NCBI RefSeq assembly: GCF_001941845.1
Contig: NZ_CP018870.1
Location: 3,281,501 to 3,345,500, forward strand
Reading direction: 5' to 3'
DNA: 64,000 bases
Origin: Streptomyces sp. TN58
GTDB taxonomy: Bacteria > Actinomycetota > Actinomycetes > Streptomycetales > Streptomycetaceae
The position numbers and the translations under genes were made by a program. Positions 40,915-50,816 of the stretch are shown in pieces. Position 1 is the first letter of the stretch, and the number at the start of each line of letters is the position of its first letter. Below the pieces are notes generated by a model. That model worked only from the letters and a program-made list of their open reading frames with translations. It was not told where the DNA came from and did no database searches.

Positions 40915-41751
40915 ATGGCAGGTAAGAACCTCGACCCGTCCTCCTCACCCCGCGCGCTCCTCGGCGCCGAACTGCGCGTGGCGCGCGAAGCCGCGGGACT
41001 GAGCCAGGCCGAGCTCGGCGAACCGCTCTTCGTGAGCGGTTCGTTCATCGGCCAACTCGAAGCGGGCACACGCCGGATGCACATCGAGTTCGCGCGCCAG
41101 ATAGACGACATCCTCAACACGAACGGCTTCTTCGTCCGCAACTGCGGCGCGGCGGCCAAGTCCAAGTACCCGGACCACTTCGCGGCGGCGGCCGAGGCGG
41201 AGGCCCTGGCGACATCCATCCGTGAGTACGCGCCTCAGCTGATCCCCGGACTGCTCCAGACAGAGGCGTACGCCCGGGAGGTGTTCCGTGCCGGACATCC
41301 GACCGCGACCGAGGAAGTGATCGACGAACTGGTCGGGAACCGCCTGGCGCGCTCCGCGCTGCTCCATGATCCAACAACGCCACTGTTTTGGTGTGTTCTG
41401 GACGAAGCCGTCCTGCGCCGCGTGGGCGCCGGCAGGGCGATGCTGGCCGAGGCCCTCCGTCACATCGCGACGCTGATCCGGAAGCGCCGCATCATCGTCC
41501 AGGTGCTGCCGTTCAGCGCGGGGATGCATGCGGCCATGGGCGGCTTCCTACAGCTGATGTCTTTCGACGATGCTCCCCCACTCGCCTACATCCAAGGCAT
41601 CGGGACGGGCCAGTTGTTCGACGATCCGGCGACGGTCGCCCACCACACCCTGACCTACGATCTGCTCACGGCCAATGCGTGCTCCCCGCATGATTCTCTG
41701 GCCCTGATCGAGTCGGTCGCGGAGGATTACGAACATGACCAGCAAGTCTGA
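40915..41751 (+). CDS. Scr1-family XRE transcriptional regulator (HTH plus DUF5753)
   Basis: 278 residues. XRE helix-turn-helix at about 15-75 (LGAELRVAREAAGLSQAELGEPLFVSGSFIGQLEAGTRRM), followed by the DUF5753 domain (about 90-270) with IREYAPQLIPGLLQTEAYAREVF, LFWCVLDEAVLRRVGAG and IVQVLPFSAG. Such WhiJ/Scr1-like regulators pair with small DUF397 proteins and are many-fold paralogous in Streptomyces, with effects on development and antibiotics. The 3' end overlaps the DUF397 gene by 17 bases. Confidence 0.93.
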   Translation: MAGKNLDPSSSPRALLGAELRVAREAAGLSQAELGEPLFVSGSFIGQLEAGTRRMHIEFARQIDDILNTNGFFVRNCGAAAKSKYPDHFAAAAEAEALATSIREYAPQLIPGLLQTEAYAREVFRAGHPTATEEVIDELVGNRLARSALLHDPTTPLFWCVLDEAVLRRVGAGRAMLAEALRHIATLIRKRRIIVQVLPFSAGMHAAMGGFLQLMSFDDAPPLAYIQGIGTGQLFDDPATVAHHTLTYDLLTANACSPHDSLALIESVAEDYEHDQQV

Positions 41752-42046
41752 GTACGACCTCACGACGGCCACCTGGCACAAATCCAGCTACAGCGACGCC
41801 AGCGGCGGCAGCTGCCTGGAGATGGCGACCTGGCGCAAGTCCAGCTACAGCGACGCCAGCGGCGGCAGCTGCCTGGAGATGGCGACCTGGCGCAAGTCCA
41901 CCCACAGCGATGGCAGTGGCGGCAACTGCGTAGAAGTCGGCGACGGGCACCCCGACCTCGTCCCCGTCAGGGACTCCAAGGTGCCGGACGGGCCCCACCT
42001 CGTCTTCGGCGGACCCGCCTGGAAGGCGTTCGTCACCAGCCTGTGA
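41735..42046 (+). CDS. DUF397 protein with triplicated N-terminal motif
   Basis: 103 residues; usual DUF397 proteins are about 60-80. After MTSKSEYDLTT, the 19-residue motif ATWxKSSYSDASGGSCLEM occurs three times (residues 12-30, 31-49, 50-68), the first two almost identical and the third diverged (KSTHSDGSGGNCVEV). The normal C-terminal part (VRDSKVPDGPHLVFGGPAWKAFVTSL) follows. It overlaps the XRE gene and is the partner of that regulator. The last 14 bases overlap the convergent propeller gene. Confidence 0.88.
   Translation: MTSKSEYDLTTATWHKSSYSDASGGSCLEMATWRKSSYSDASGGSCLEMATWRKSTHSDGSGGNCVEVGDGHPDLVPVRDSKVPDGPHLVFGGPAWKAFVTSL
41768..41938 (+). repeat. 57-bp intragenic tandem repeat, three copies
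   Basis: Copies at 41768-41824, 41825-41881 and 41882-41938, each 19 codons. Copies 1 and 2 differ at only one codon or so; copy 3 has more changes. The phase of the gene is kept. Confidence 0.9.
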
Positions 42047-43445
42047 CCCGCCTCAAGGCTACATACGACGGCAGTTCGCCCGACGGGTCCAGGTTCACGA
42101 AGGTGTAGCCCTCGGTGCCCGTCGGGTAGATCTCGAACCGCCGCCCAAGCGGGACGTCCCGCAGGATCGTGGGCTCGGCCTTCGGCCTGCCCGTGGTCCC
42201 GTCCAGGTGCCACAGGTACGTCGACGCGGCCGTCGACGTCACCACGTCGACCCCGCCCGGGGCGCGGCCCTGCGCGACGCCGAGGACCGTCGCCCCGTCG
42301 AGCCCGGCGTGCCACACGCGGCGGCCGTCCAGCAGGGAGTACGCCGAGACCCCCGGCACCCTGCCCTTCACCGGCAGGACCAGCAGATCACCGCTGACCA
42401 GCGGGCCCGGCTCCGCCAGCAAATCCTCCCGCGGGCCCGACACCGGCACCGCGCCGCGCTCGCGACCCGCGTCGTCGAACAGCCGCACCGCGTCCCCCGC
42501 CCACAGCGCGATCGGCCGCACCGACAGCATCCGAGGTTCGCCCGAAGCGCTCCGCAGCGGGGTCTGCCAGGCCGGGGTTCCGGTCCGCGCGTCCAGGGAC
42601 GTCAGCCGCGCCGTGCCGGCGCCGGGGCAGTCCTCCACGTACAGGACCCGGTCGGCGGTCCCGTCGAGGGCGCGGGCCCGGCAACCGGACGGGACCGGCA
42701 TGTGCCAGCGTTCGTCGCCGCCCCGCAGGTCCACGCCGAGGAGGGCGCCCTCCGTCACGACGACGGCCGTGTCGCCCACCACCGCCACCGGCGGGGAGGT
42801 CCCGTCGGCGGAAGGGGCCTCCGGGAGGTCCTTCGCCCACAGTTCGTCGCTCTGCCGCAGATCCACGGCCGACACCCGCGTGCCGCACCCGCCCGGGGCC
42901 CGCTCGGCCGCGACCAGTCCGACGCCGTGGACGACGGTCCGGCTCAGGGCGCAGAAGGCCGTCCCCGCAGGGGCGGTGTGTCCACCCGCCGATCGGCCCC
43001 CGCTGTCGTAGACGCGCAGGCCGTCCGTGCGGGCCCGCACGAGGCCCGACGACGGAAGCTGCCAGGCGCCGATCGGGCGGGCCGACTCCGGGTTCTCCGC
43101 CTGCCACCAGGTCCACACGTACGCCTGCGGGCCGCGCATCCCGATGTACCCCTGCCACGCCGGCCACAGCGCGGCCAGCGCGACGACCGCCGCCAGCCAG
43201 CGGACCGGAGCGCCCCGGCTGCCCCCGCGCCCTCGCCCGCGCGCCAGCAGTGCGTACGCGAGGACGCCGAGCAGCGGGGTGAGCAGGAGCAGCCGGTCTC
43301 TGCCGCGGGTCCAGTCGACGAAGGCCATCCGGCCGAGCAGCACCAGGTACAGCACGGTCACGGCGGCCACGGCCGTGCCGGCGACGAACAGGGCGCGCGG
43401 CAGCCACCGCCGCAAGCCCCGGGACATACGGTCATCCATGATCAT
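42033..43445 (-). CDS. Membrane-anchored PQQ-like propeller protein
   Basis: 470 residues. Three transmembrane helices near the N-terminus (about 15-40, 48-66, 78-98), then an extracytoplasmic beta-propeller. Blades show the WD/PQQ-like pattern (WAKDLPEAPSADG, ERWHMPVPSGCRARALDG, ARLTSLDARTGTPAWQTPL, SAYSLLDGRRVWHAGLDG). Cys pairs (CALSRT..., GCGTR, SGCRAR, EDCPGAG) may form disulfides. It probably binds a ligand or acts in envelope assembly; no catalytic residues recognised. Confidence 0.72.
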   Translation of the reverse strand: MIMDDRMSRGLRRWLPRALFVAGTAVAAVTVLYLVLLGRMAFVDWTRGRDRLLLLTPLLGVLAYALLARGRGRGGSRGAPVRWLAAVVALAALWPAWQGYIGMRGPQAYVWTWWQAENPESARPIGAWQLPSSGLVRARTDGLRVYDSGGRSAGGHTAPAGTAFCALSRTVVHGVGLVAAERAPGGCGTRVSAVDLRQSDELWAKDLPEAPSADGTSPPVAVVGDTAVVVTEGALLGVDLRGGDERWHMPVPSGCRARALDGTADRVLYVEDCPGAGTARLTSLDARTGTPAWQTPLRSASGEPRMLSVRPIALWAGDAVRLFDDAGRERGAVPVSGPREDLLAEPGPLVSGDLLVLPVKGRVPGVSAYSLLDGRRVWHAGLDGATVLGVAQGRAPGGVDVVTSTAASTYLWHLDGTTGRPKAEPTILRDVPLGRRFEIYPTGTEGYTFVNLDPSGELPSYVALRRVTGW

Positions 43446-43584
43446 CCCCCCTGGCCGCGAAGCCTAGTCGGCCGCGCCGCCCCGGGGGGTGTGCGAGGGG
43501 GCGCGCGGCCGGTGCGCCGCCCGTGCGCCCGCCACACCCCGGGAGGTCTTTGACCGGCCCGGCCATGCGTGATGGCCTCCACCC

Positions 43585-43932
43585 ATGCGCATCCTCCTGA
43601 GCCGAGCTCGCCGGGCCCTGCCCGTCGCCGCCGCCGTCCTGGCCGCCGTCACCGCCCTGCCGGTGGCCGCGGCCGCCCCCGCCGTGGCCGCCCCCGCGTC
43701 ACACACCGCCGCCCTCGACGAAGACCCGTACATCGTCACCGTCCACAAGGACGTCGATCCGGCGAGGGTCGCCGGGATGGTGGGCGCCTCCCCCGACTAC
43801 GTCTTCAGCACCGCGCTGCACGGCTTCTCCGCCCGGCTGAGCCCCGGCCAGGTCATGGCCCTGCGCGTCATGCCCGGCGTGGAGTCCGTCCACGAGGACG
43901 GCGGCGTGTCCTCCTTCGACCCGGCCGACTGA
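43585..43932 (+). CDS. Stand-alone secreted peptidase inhibitor I9 domain
   Basis: 115 residues. Signal peptide about 1-37, then a subtilisin propeptide-like I9 fold: YIVTVHKDVDPARVAGMVGASPDYVFSTALHGFSARLSPGQVMALRVMPGVESVHEDGGV. I9 domains normally form the propeptide of subtilases and act as chaperone and inhibitor. Here there is no protease domain in the same ORF and no subtilase nearby, so it may act in trans on an exported subtilisin. Confidence 0.82.
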   Translation: MRILLSRARRALPVAAAVLAAVTALPVAAAAPAVAAPASHTAALDEDPYIVTVHKDVDPARVAGMVGASPDYVFSTALHGFSARLSPGQVMALRVMPGVESVHEDGGVSSFDPAD

Positions 43933-44076
43933 CGGACACCGGCCGACCGGCACCCGAAAACCGCCCGGCCCGGCCTCCCGCCGCACCGGTCCCCGGCATC
44001 TCCCCCCGCCCGTCCGCCGCTTAGGGTTGCGTGGATCAACTCATCGGTTGGTCCTGCAGGGATCGGGGGGAGACCG

Positions 44077-45687
44077 ATGAACAGCGCGACCGAGGCGTTC
44101 CAACCGCTGCGGGCCGACGATCCGCAGACCGTGGGCGGATACCGCCTCGCCGCACGGCTCGGGGCGGGCGGCATGGGCCGGGTGTACCTGTCGCACACGC
44201 CGGGCGGCCGGCCCGTCGCACTCAAGGTGGTGCATCCCGAGCTGGCCGAGGACCCGGCCTTCCGGCGGCGCTTCCGCCGGGAGGTCGAGGCGGCGCGGCG
44301 GGTCCGGGGGGCGTACACCGCCGAGCTGATCGACGCCGACGCGGAGGCGACACCGCCCTGGCTGGCCACCGTGTACGTGCCCGGCCCCTCGCTGTCGGAG
44401 GCCGTCGCCCGGCGCGGGCCGCTGCCGGACGCGGCGGTGGTGTGGCTGATGGCGGGCGTGGCCGAAGCCCTGGTGGCCGTCCACGGCGCGGGCGTGGTGC
44501 ACCGCGACCTGAAACCGTCGAACGTACTGCTGGCCGCCGACGGGCCCCGCGTCATCGACTTCGGCATCTCGCAGGCCTCCGGCCTCACGGCCACGGCGAC
44601 CGGCGACGCCATCGGCACCCCCCAGTACATGGCGCCCGAACAGGGCCTGGCGGGCGAGACCACGCCGGCCACCGATGTCTTCGCGCTGGGCCAGACGGCG
44701 GCGTTCGCGGCACTCGGCAAGCCGCTGTACGGGGACGGCCCCTCGATGACCGTGCTGTTCCGGATCGTGCACTCCAAACCCGACCTGGCCCAACTGCCCC
44801 AGCCGCTGCGGCCACTGTTCGCGATGTGCCTGGCCACCGCGCCGGAGGACCGGGCCACACCGGCGAAGGTCCTGGCGTGGTGCCGCGCGTATCTGGGCGA
44901 GGAAGCCGTAACGGGCGGCGGACCGGCGGTCTGGCGGGAGGTCGCGGGCCCGGAGGCGCAGACACCGGATCCGGTGACACGGCCCCGGCCCGGCGGCGCG
45001 GCGCAGACGGCCCCACCGGACGGGGCTCGGACAGGAGCCGCGGAGCAGGCGGCGGACGCGCCGGCGGCGACGGCGGAGGTGCACAAGCGGCGGCGGGCCG
45101 CGCGGGTCGCGGGCGCGCTGGCGATGACCGGCGCGCTGGCAGTGGCAGGCCTCGGCTGGAAGCTCATGGACGGGACGGACCGGGCGGCGGGCCGGGAGGC
45201 GGCCACCGCGAACATGTCGTCCGGCCCGACGACGGCGCCGAACGGCACCATCCCCGTGCCCTCCTCCAGCCCGGCGCCGAGCACGCCACAGCCACCCAAG
45301 CCCCTCCCGTATCCGGGGCTGAAGCTGAACGAGGAGAACTCCCTCAGCTTCACGGAGCCCGTGCAGCACGAGGACGGCGACCGCACCGGCGACATCCGCA
45401 TGAAGTGCGGGCTGGCCAGCGGCTGCCGGATGGAGAGCGACACGAGCGTGTTCTCCATGCCCCGCAAAGCCGGCACCGGCAACCTCGAAACGTGCCGCGA
45501 ACAGCTGGAGAACTCGCGGCAACACGATCTGACGCTGCACGTCATGGCGGCCGGCAGCGAAGTCTGCGTCCGGCACGCCTCCGGGGACGTCGCGCTGTTC
45601 GTCATCGGCATCAAGTCGGCGCCGGGCCTGTCGAAGGACCCCAGCTGGCTGCGGGCCGACATGACGATCTGGCGCGCGGCTTCTTGA
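44077..45687 (+). CDS. Membrane-bound Ser/Thr protein kinase (PknB-like)
   Basis: 536 residues. Kinase domain about 20-270: Gly loop LGAGGMGRVY, VAIK-type Lys49 (VALKVV), catalytic loop VVHRDLKPSN (about 142-151), VIDFGIS at about 160 and the APE-like MAPEQ. One transmembrane helix at about 343-363 (VAGALAMTGALAVAGLGW), with a Pro/Ser linker and an extracytoplasmic domain with several Cys (MKCGLASGCRM, ETCREQ, EVCVRHA). The extracellular part may sense a ligand. It follows the I9 gene by 144 bases. Confidence 0.92.
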   Translation: MNSATEAFQPLRADDPQTVGGYRLAARLGAGGMGRVYLSHTPGGRPVALKVVHPELAEDPAFRRRFRREVEAARRVRGAYTAELIDADAEATPPWLATVYVPGPSLSEAVARRGPLPDAAVVWLMAGVAEALVAVHGAGVVHRDLKPSNVLLAADGPRVIDFGISQASGLTATATGDAIGTPQYMAPEQGLAGETTPATDVFALGQTAAFAALGKPLYGDGPSMTVLFRIVHSKPDLAQLPQPLRPLFAMCLATAPEDRATPAKVLAWCRAYLGEEAVTGGGPAVWREVAGPEAQTPDPVTRPRPGGAAQTAPPDGARTGAAEQAADAPAATAEVHKRRRAARVAGALAMTGALAVAGLGWKLMDGTDRAAGREAATANMSSGPTTAPNGTIPVPSSSPAPSTPQPPKPLPYPGLKLNEENSLSFTEPVQHEDGDRTGDIRMKCGLASGCRMESDTSVFSMPRKAGTGNLETCREQLENSRQHDLTLHVMAAGSEVCVRHASGDVALFVIGIKSAPGLSKDPSWLRADMTIWRAAS

Positions 45688-45718
45688 CCCACGTGTACCT
45701 ACAGCCGGACCCGAGCCG

Positions 45719-45910
45719 TCACGGCCGTCGCGCCGGCCCGTGCGGCGCGTCCGCGTCGACGGCCACGACGAGGAAGGCGTCCCTGTCGAGGTCCATCACG
45801 ACGGTCGCGCGCTGGCCGCGCTCCCGGCACCTGGCCGCGTACTCCTCGGCGGGCCAACTGCCGTAAGGGTCACCGGCGGGAAAGGCGTCCAGCACCTTCG
45901 TACGGCGCAC
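45719..45910 (-). CDS. Hypothetical protein, 63 residues
   Basis: GTG start with a perfect AGGAGG eight bases upstream. Sequence RRTKVLDAFPAGDPYGSWPAEEYAARCRERGQRATVVMDLDRDAFLVVAVD is short, acidic at the end and has a predicted beta strand. It converges on the kinase gene. No family recognised. Confidence 0.6.
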   Translation of the reverse strand: MRRTKVLDAFPAGDPYGSWPAEEYAARCRERGQRATVVMDLDRDAFLVVAVDADAPHGPARRP

Positions 45911-46045
45911 GGCTTCCACCTCCTGAACACGGGGCGTCCTCGCCGATCTCGTGCCCCGTCCGCCGCACCGCATGCGCGGCGCCCTGCGGGTCAGGCCCCA
46001 AATACCGCTGGGCGGACGGCCGTTCGCGATCTAACATGGCCCACC

Positions 46046-46948
46046 ATGCCTAAGAACGAAGAGATCATCGAGCAGGCCCTGCAGCAGATCGAGACGGGTT
46101 ACGTCTTCCCCGAGAAGGCCGAGGTGATCGGCTCCGCGATCCGGGAACGCCTCGCCTCCGGCGCGTACGCGGACCTCGACGGCCCGGCTCTCTGCCGGGC
46201 CGTCACCGCCGACTTCCAGGAGGTGTGCCCGGACAAGCACTTGCGGCTCCTGTGGGTCGAGGAGCCCCTGTCGCTGGAGCCGGAGGACCAGGACGCCGGG
46301 CGCGCCGCGTTCCTCTCGCTGCTCCGGGCCGAGAACCACGGCGTACGCCGCGTGGAGCGGCTGGACGACGGCGTCGCACTCATCGAGATCACGCGGATAT
46401 CCGTCGCCGACGAGGGCGCGGCCGTCATCGGCGCCGCCATGCAGCTCGCCGCCGGCAGTTCCGCCCTGGTCCTGGACCTCCGCTCCTGCCTCGGCGGAGC
46501 GCCCGAGGGCGCCGCCATGTGGTCCAGCTACTTCTTCCCCGACGACCAGGTCCACCTGCACGACATCCACGACCGGACCACCGGGACGACCCGCCAGTTC
46601 TGGACCACCGCCCATCTGCCCGCGCCCCGCTACCTCGACCGGCCGGTGTACGTGCTGACCAGCGCCGTCACCTTCTCCGGGGGCGAGGACGTCGCCTACA
46701 CCCTGCAGGCGCACGGCCGTGCCACCCTCGTCGGCGAGACCACCCGGGGCGGAGCCCACCCCACCGTCCGGCACACGCTCACCGAACACATCCAGGTGAC
46801 CGTCCCGGTCGCCCGCACCGTCAACGCCGTGACCGGAAGCAACTGGGAAGGCGTCGGCGTCCTCCCCGACCTCCCCGTCCCGGCCGACCAGGCCCTCGAA
46901 ACGGCCCTGAAGGCCATCCGGACCGCCACCGCAGCCGCAGCCGCCTGA
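46046..46948 (+). CDS. S41 family peptidase (IRBP/tail-specific protease fold)
   Basis: 300 residues. N-terminal helical pair (IIEQALQQIETGYVFPEKAEVIGSAIRERL) is the IRBP-like region. The catalytic core has LVLDLRSCLGGAPEGA and VYVLTSAVTFSGGEDVAYTLQ, with the Ser of TFS (about 211) as nucleophile; GETTRGGAHPTVR follows. No signal peptide, so it is cytosolic or its export is atypical. PDZ is absent. Substrate unknown. Confidence 0.86.
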   Translation: MPKNEEIIEQALQQIETGYVFPEKAEVIGSAIRERLASGAYADLDGPALCRAVTADFQEVCPDKHLRLLWVEEPLSLEPEDQDAGRAAFLSLLRAENHGVRRVERLDDGVALIEITRISVADEGAAVIGAAMQLAAGSSALVLDLRSCLGGAPEGAAMWSSYFFPDDQVHLHDIHDRTTGTTRQFWTTAHLPAPRYLDRPVYVLTSAVTFSGGEDVAYTLQAHGRATLVGETTRGGAHPTVRHTLTEHIQVTVPVARTVNAVTGSNWEGVGVLPDLPVPADQALETALKAIRTATAAAAA

Positions 46949-46953
46949 CGGCC

Positions 46954-47556
46954 TCAGGCTCCGCGCGCCGCCTCGACGAAGGAGCGGATCAGCTCCGGCG
47001 ACTTGACCCCGCGCTCCCGCTCGACGCCACTGGAGACGTCCACACCCCAGGCTCCGGTGGCGGCGAGCGCCTGGCGCACATTGCCCGGGTTCAGCCCGCC
47101 GGCCAGCAGCCACCGGCCCTCGGGTGCGGTGAAGTCCGCCGCACCCCAGTTCCACGGCCTGCCGGAGCCGGGGTCGGGGGCGTCGAGCAGCAGCAGGTCC
47201 TCGCCGTACTCACCGCAGCGCCGCACCCGCTCGGCGGTGGCCCGCAGCAGGGTGCGGCCCTCGGCGCGCAGCGCCGCGAAGTCCCCCGGACCCTCCTCGC
47301 CGTGCAGCTGCACGCCCCGTACGCCGCTCTCCTCGGCGAAACGGCGCACCTCCTCGACGGACTGCCCCCGGAACACCCCGACGGTCAGCACCGAGGCGGG
47401 TACCCGGGCGGCCAGCTCGCGCGCGGTCGCGGCGTCGACGGTACGGGGGCTGCCGGGCGCGAACACGAACCCGACGGCATCCGCCCCGGCCGCTACCGCG
47501 GTGTCGACGTCCGGCGCGGTCCTGAGCCCGCAGATCTTGACGAAGAGGTCAGCCAT
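46954..47556 (-). CDS. trpF: Phosphoribosylanthranilate isomerase
   Basis: 200 residues, complete TIM barrel. General base Cys9 in FVKICGL and general acid Asp125 in LLLLDAPDPG, phosphate-binding LLAGGLNPGNV and GVDVSSGVE. It converts phosphoribosyl anthranilate to CdRP in tryptophan synthesis. In most Streptomyces this step is done by bifunctional PriA (HisA/TrpF) and a dedicated trpF is absent, so this gene is unusual. No other trp gene is adjacent. It converges on the S41 gene with 5 bases between stops. Confidence 0.92.
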   Translation of the reverse strand: MADLFVKICGLRTAPDVDTAVAAGADAVGFVFAPGSPRTVDAATARELAARVPASVLTVGVFRGQSVEEVRRFAEESGVRGVQLHGEEGPGDFAALRAEGRTLLRATAERVRRCGEYGEDLLLLDAPDPGSGRPWNWGAADFTAPEGRWLLAGGLNPGNVRQALAATGAWGVDVSSGVERERGVKSPELIRSFVEAARGA

Positions 47557-47572
47557 ACGCCCAGCCTATGCG

Positions 47573-47597
47573 GGACCGGACCGGACCGGACCGGACC
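47573..47597. repeat. 5-bp tandem repeat (GGACC)5 upstream of trpF
   Basis: Five perfect GGACC units followed by CGGTCCGGCC, which adds a dyad. The run lies 17-41 bases upstream of the trpF ATG and overlaps the place expected for its promoter. A polymerase-slippage length variant could change expression. Confidence 0.8.
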
Positions 47598-47611
47598 CGG
47601 TCCGGCCTTCG

Positions 47612-48175
47612 TCAGCGGCCGACCTGCACGGGCCCGAGCACCGTCCCGCCGGCGAAGGCCGCGAGATGGGCGGCGCCCGCCTCGTCGGCGGTCGCGAAGT
47701 GTACGTAGACGGTGTGCCGGCCATCGGGATGCTGCTCGTTGAGGTCCAGCTCCACCCGCTGGTTCGTCGGGTCGGCCGACGAGGACGGTATCCCGGGCAC
47801 GTCCGGCCATGCCCCCCGCCACAGCATCGTGGCCGCGCCTCCGCGCAAGGCCCGCAGGAACGCCTGCTCCACCGGTCCGGGAGCCGCGTACGCGTCGACG
47901 GTCAGCGGCAGCGCCGCCGCCAGCTCCCGGTCGTCGCGCGGCAGTTCGGCACCCAGGTACCAGGTGTCCGCCGCCGCCCAGTAGTCCGACGGGTCGAACA
48001 TGCCCGCCGGCAGCAGCGCCGCCATCCCCCGGGCCTCGGCGACGCTCTCCGTCCGCGCGCACAGCCACATCTCCGGTTCGAGGGGCCTCATCCGCCCGCA
48101 CAGCAGCCGGGCCCGCCGGTACGCCTCCCCGATGTCGTCGGTCCGGTAGACGGGATAGGCTCGCGAACTCCCCAC
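47612..48175 (-). CDS. Hypothetical protein, 187 residues
   Basis: Cytosolic, no signal or membrane segment. Contains WLCARTESVAEARGMAALLPAGMFDPSDYW and DLNEQHPDGRHTVYVHFATADEAGAAHLAAFAGG, both with a mixed alpha/beta pattern. I do not recognise a domain. It is upstream of trpF in the same direction, separated by 55 bases that hold the GGACC repeat. Confidence 0.6.
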   Translation of the reverse strand: MGSSRAYPVYRTDDIGEAYRRARLLCGRMRPLEPEMWLCARTESVAEARGMAALLPAGMFDPSDYWAAADTWYLGAELPRDDRELAAALPLTVDAYAAPGPVEQAFLRALRGGAATMLWRGAWPDVPGIPSSSADPTNQRVELDLNEQHPDGRHTVYVHFATADEAGAAHLAAFAGGTVLGPVQVGR

Positions 48176-48453
48176 CCGTCCTCATCCCTGCCCGTCGCGC
48201 CGGGGAGGCGGTACGGACGTATGGCGCGCCTTCGCGTACGCCTTGGCGGGATCGGCGGGATCGGCGGTGCGCAGCACCGGATGAGCGACGGAGTTCCCCA
48301 TGGCCGTACGGTCACACGCCCCCACCCACCCCGGCCAGCGGTTTTCACCGCCCGATCGGGGGAGACCACTCCGAGGGCCGGGCGGGGCCCCGCCGCGGCA
48401 CTAGCCTGAAACGAGGCACGGGCTCAGCGCTGCACGCCATCCGGAGGAATACG

Positions 48454-48786
48454 GTGACGATCATGATCGAGCGGGCCACACCCACAGAGACGTCGCCGGC
48501 GCCGCCGGCCTTCGAGGACCTTCTGCGCACGGTCGCGGAGATGGACACGCCAGACGGCTTCAAGGCCGAGCTCATCCGGGGGAAGATCGTCGTGTCACCG
48601 TTTTCCCGGCTCCGGTACTCCCGCCCCATGCGCCTGCTGCGTGAGCAGCTCCAGTCGCATGTACCCGACGGCTGTTTCGCGGACACCTCGTCGCCCCACG
48701 GGTACCGCGCCCGTACGACGGTGTCCTTCGGCGAGCCGCTGCACATCCCCGCGCCGTTCGATTTCACGCTCGACACCACGATCTGA
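48454..48786 (+). pseudogene. Internally deleted Uma2 (DUF820) nuclease-like gene
   Basis: 110 residues; intact Uma2 proteins are about 180-200. The N-terminal part (FEDLLRTVAEMDTPDGFKAELIRGKIVVSP) is the normal start and the C-terminal ARTTVSFGEPLHIPAPFDFTLDTT is the normal end. The central part with the catalytic PD-(D/E)XK residues, usually about 80 residues, is missing, the join being near CFADTSSPHGYRARTT. The reading frame is preserved. The GTG start has a strong GGAGGA. It is probably non-functional as a nuclease. Confidence 0.75.
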
Positions 48787-48812
48787 CCGTGCCGACCCGG
48801 CCCGGGAACGCC

Positions 48813-48846
48813 CGAGGGCGGCACCCCCGTGGGGGTGCCGCCCTCG
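48813..48846. terminator. Bidirectional hairpin between the Uma2 remnant and groEL
   Basis: 16-bp perfect arms around GT. Located between convergent stops, 33 bases from the groEL stop. Confidence 0.85.
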
Positions 48847-48878
48847 TTCGAGAACAGCCGATCAGCCGACAGGGCCGA

Positions 48879-50606
<1,728 letters not shown>

Positions 50607-50630
50607 TCACCGACCCGGTCCTCGTTTCAG

Positions 50631-50655
50631 TAGCACTCTCACTCGTAGAGTGCTA
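50631..50655. promoter_or_regulatory. CIRCE element, proximal to groEL
   Basis: TAGCACTC-N9-GAGTGCTA, perfect 8-bp arms. Binding site of HrcA. On the coding strand it lies downstream of the predicted -10 element, near the transcription start. Confidence 0.92.
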
Positions 50656-50662
50656 ACGCCAA

Positions 50663-50692
50663 TGATTAGCACTCGGCCCCCGAGAGTGCAAG
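50663..50692 (-). promoter_or_regulatory. Second CIRCE element overlapping the groEL promoter
   Basis: TTAGCACTC-N9-GAGTGCAAG at 50666-50692; the outer base pair mismatches. On the minus strand TTGCAC (50691-50686) and TAATCA (50668-50663) form a -35/-10 pair with 17-base spacing, so this CIRCE covers the spacer. Binding here would block RNA polymerase directly. The 318-base region 50499-50816 holds only this, the proximal CIRCE and the hairpin at 50721. Confidence 0.85.
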
Positions 50693-50720
50693 CGGCTTCG
50701 CTGAAGCAGCAGGTGACACG

Positions 50721-50760
50721 CGAGGGGCCCACATCCCGTGTGCGGGATGTGGGCCCCTCG
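50721..50760 (-). terminator. Terminator of the cold-shock gene
   Basis: 18-bp perfect stem with TGTG loop, 57 bases after the cold-shock gene stop codon and 29 bases before the groEL control region. It insulates groEL from read-through. Confidence 0.9.
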
Positions 50761-50816
50761 TGGGTCTTCCGGGGTCTTCGACGGAAGACCGAGCGTCGGT
50801 GGTCGATGCTCCGGGA

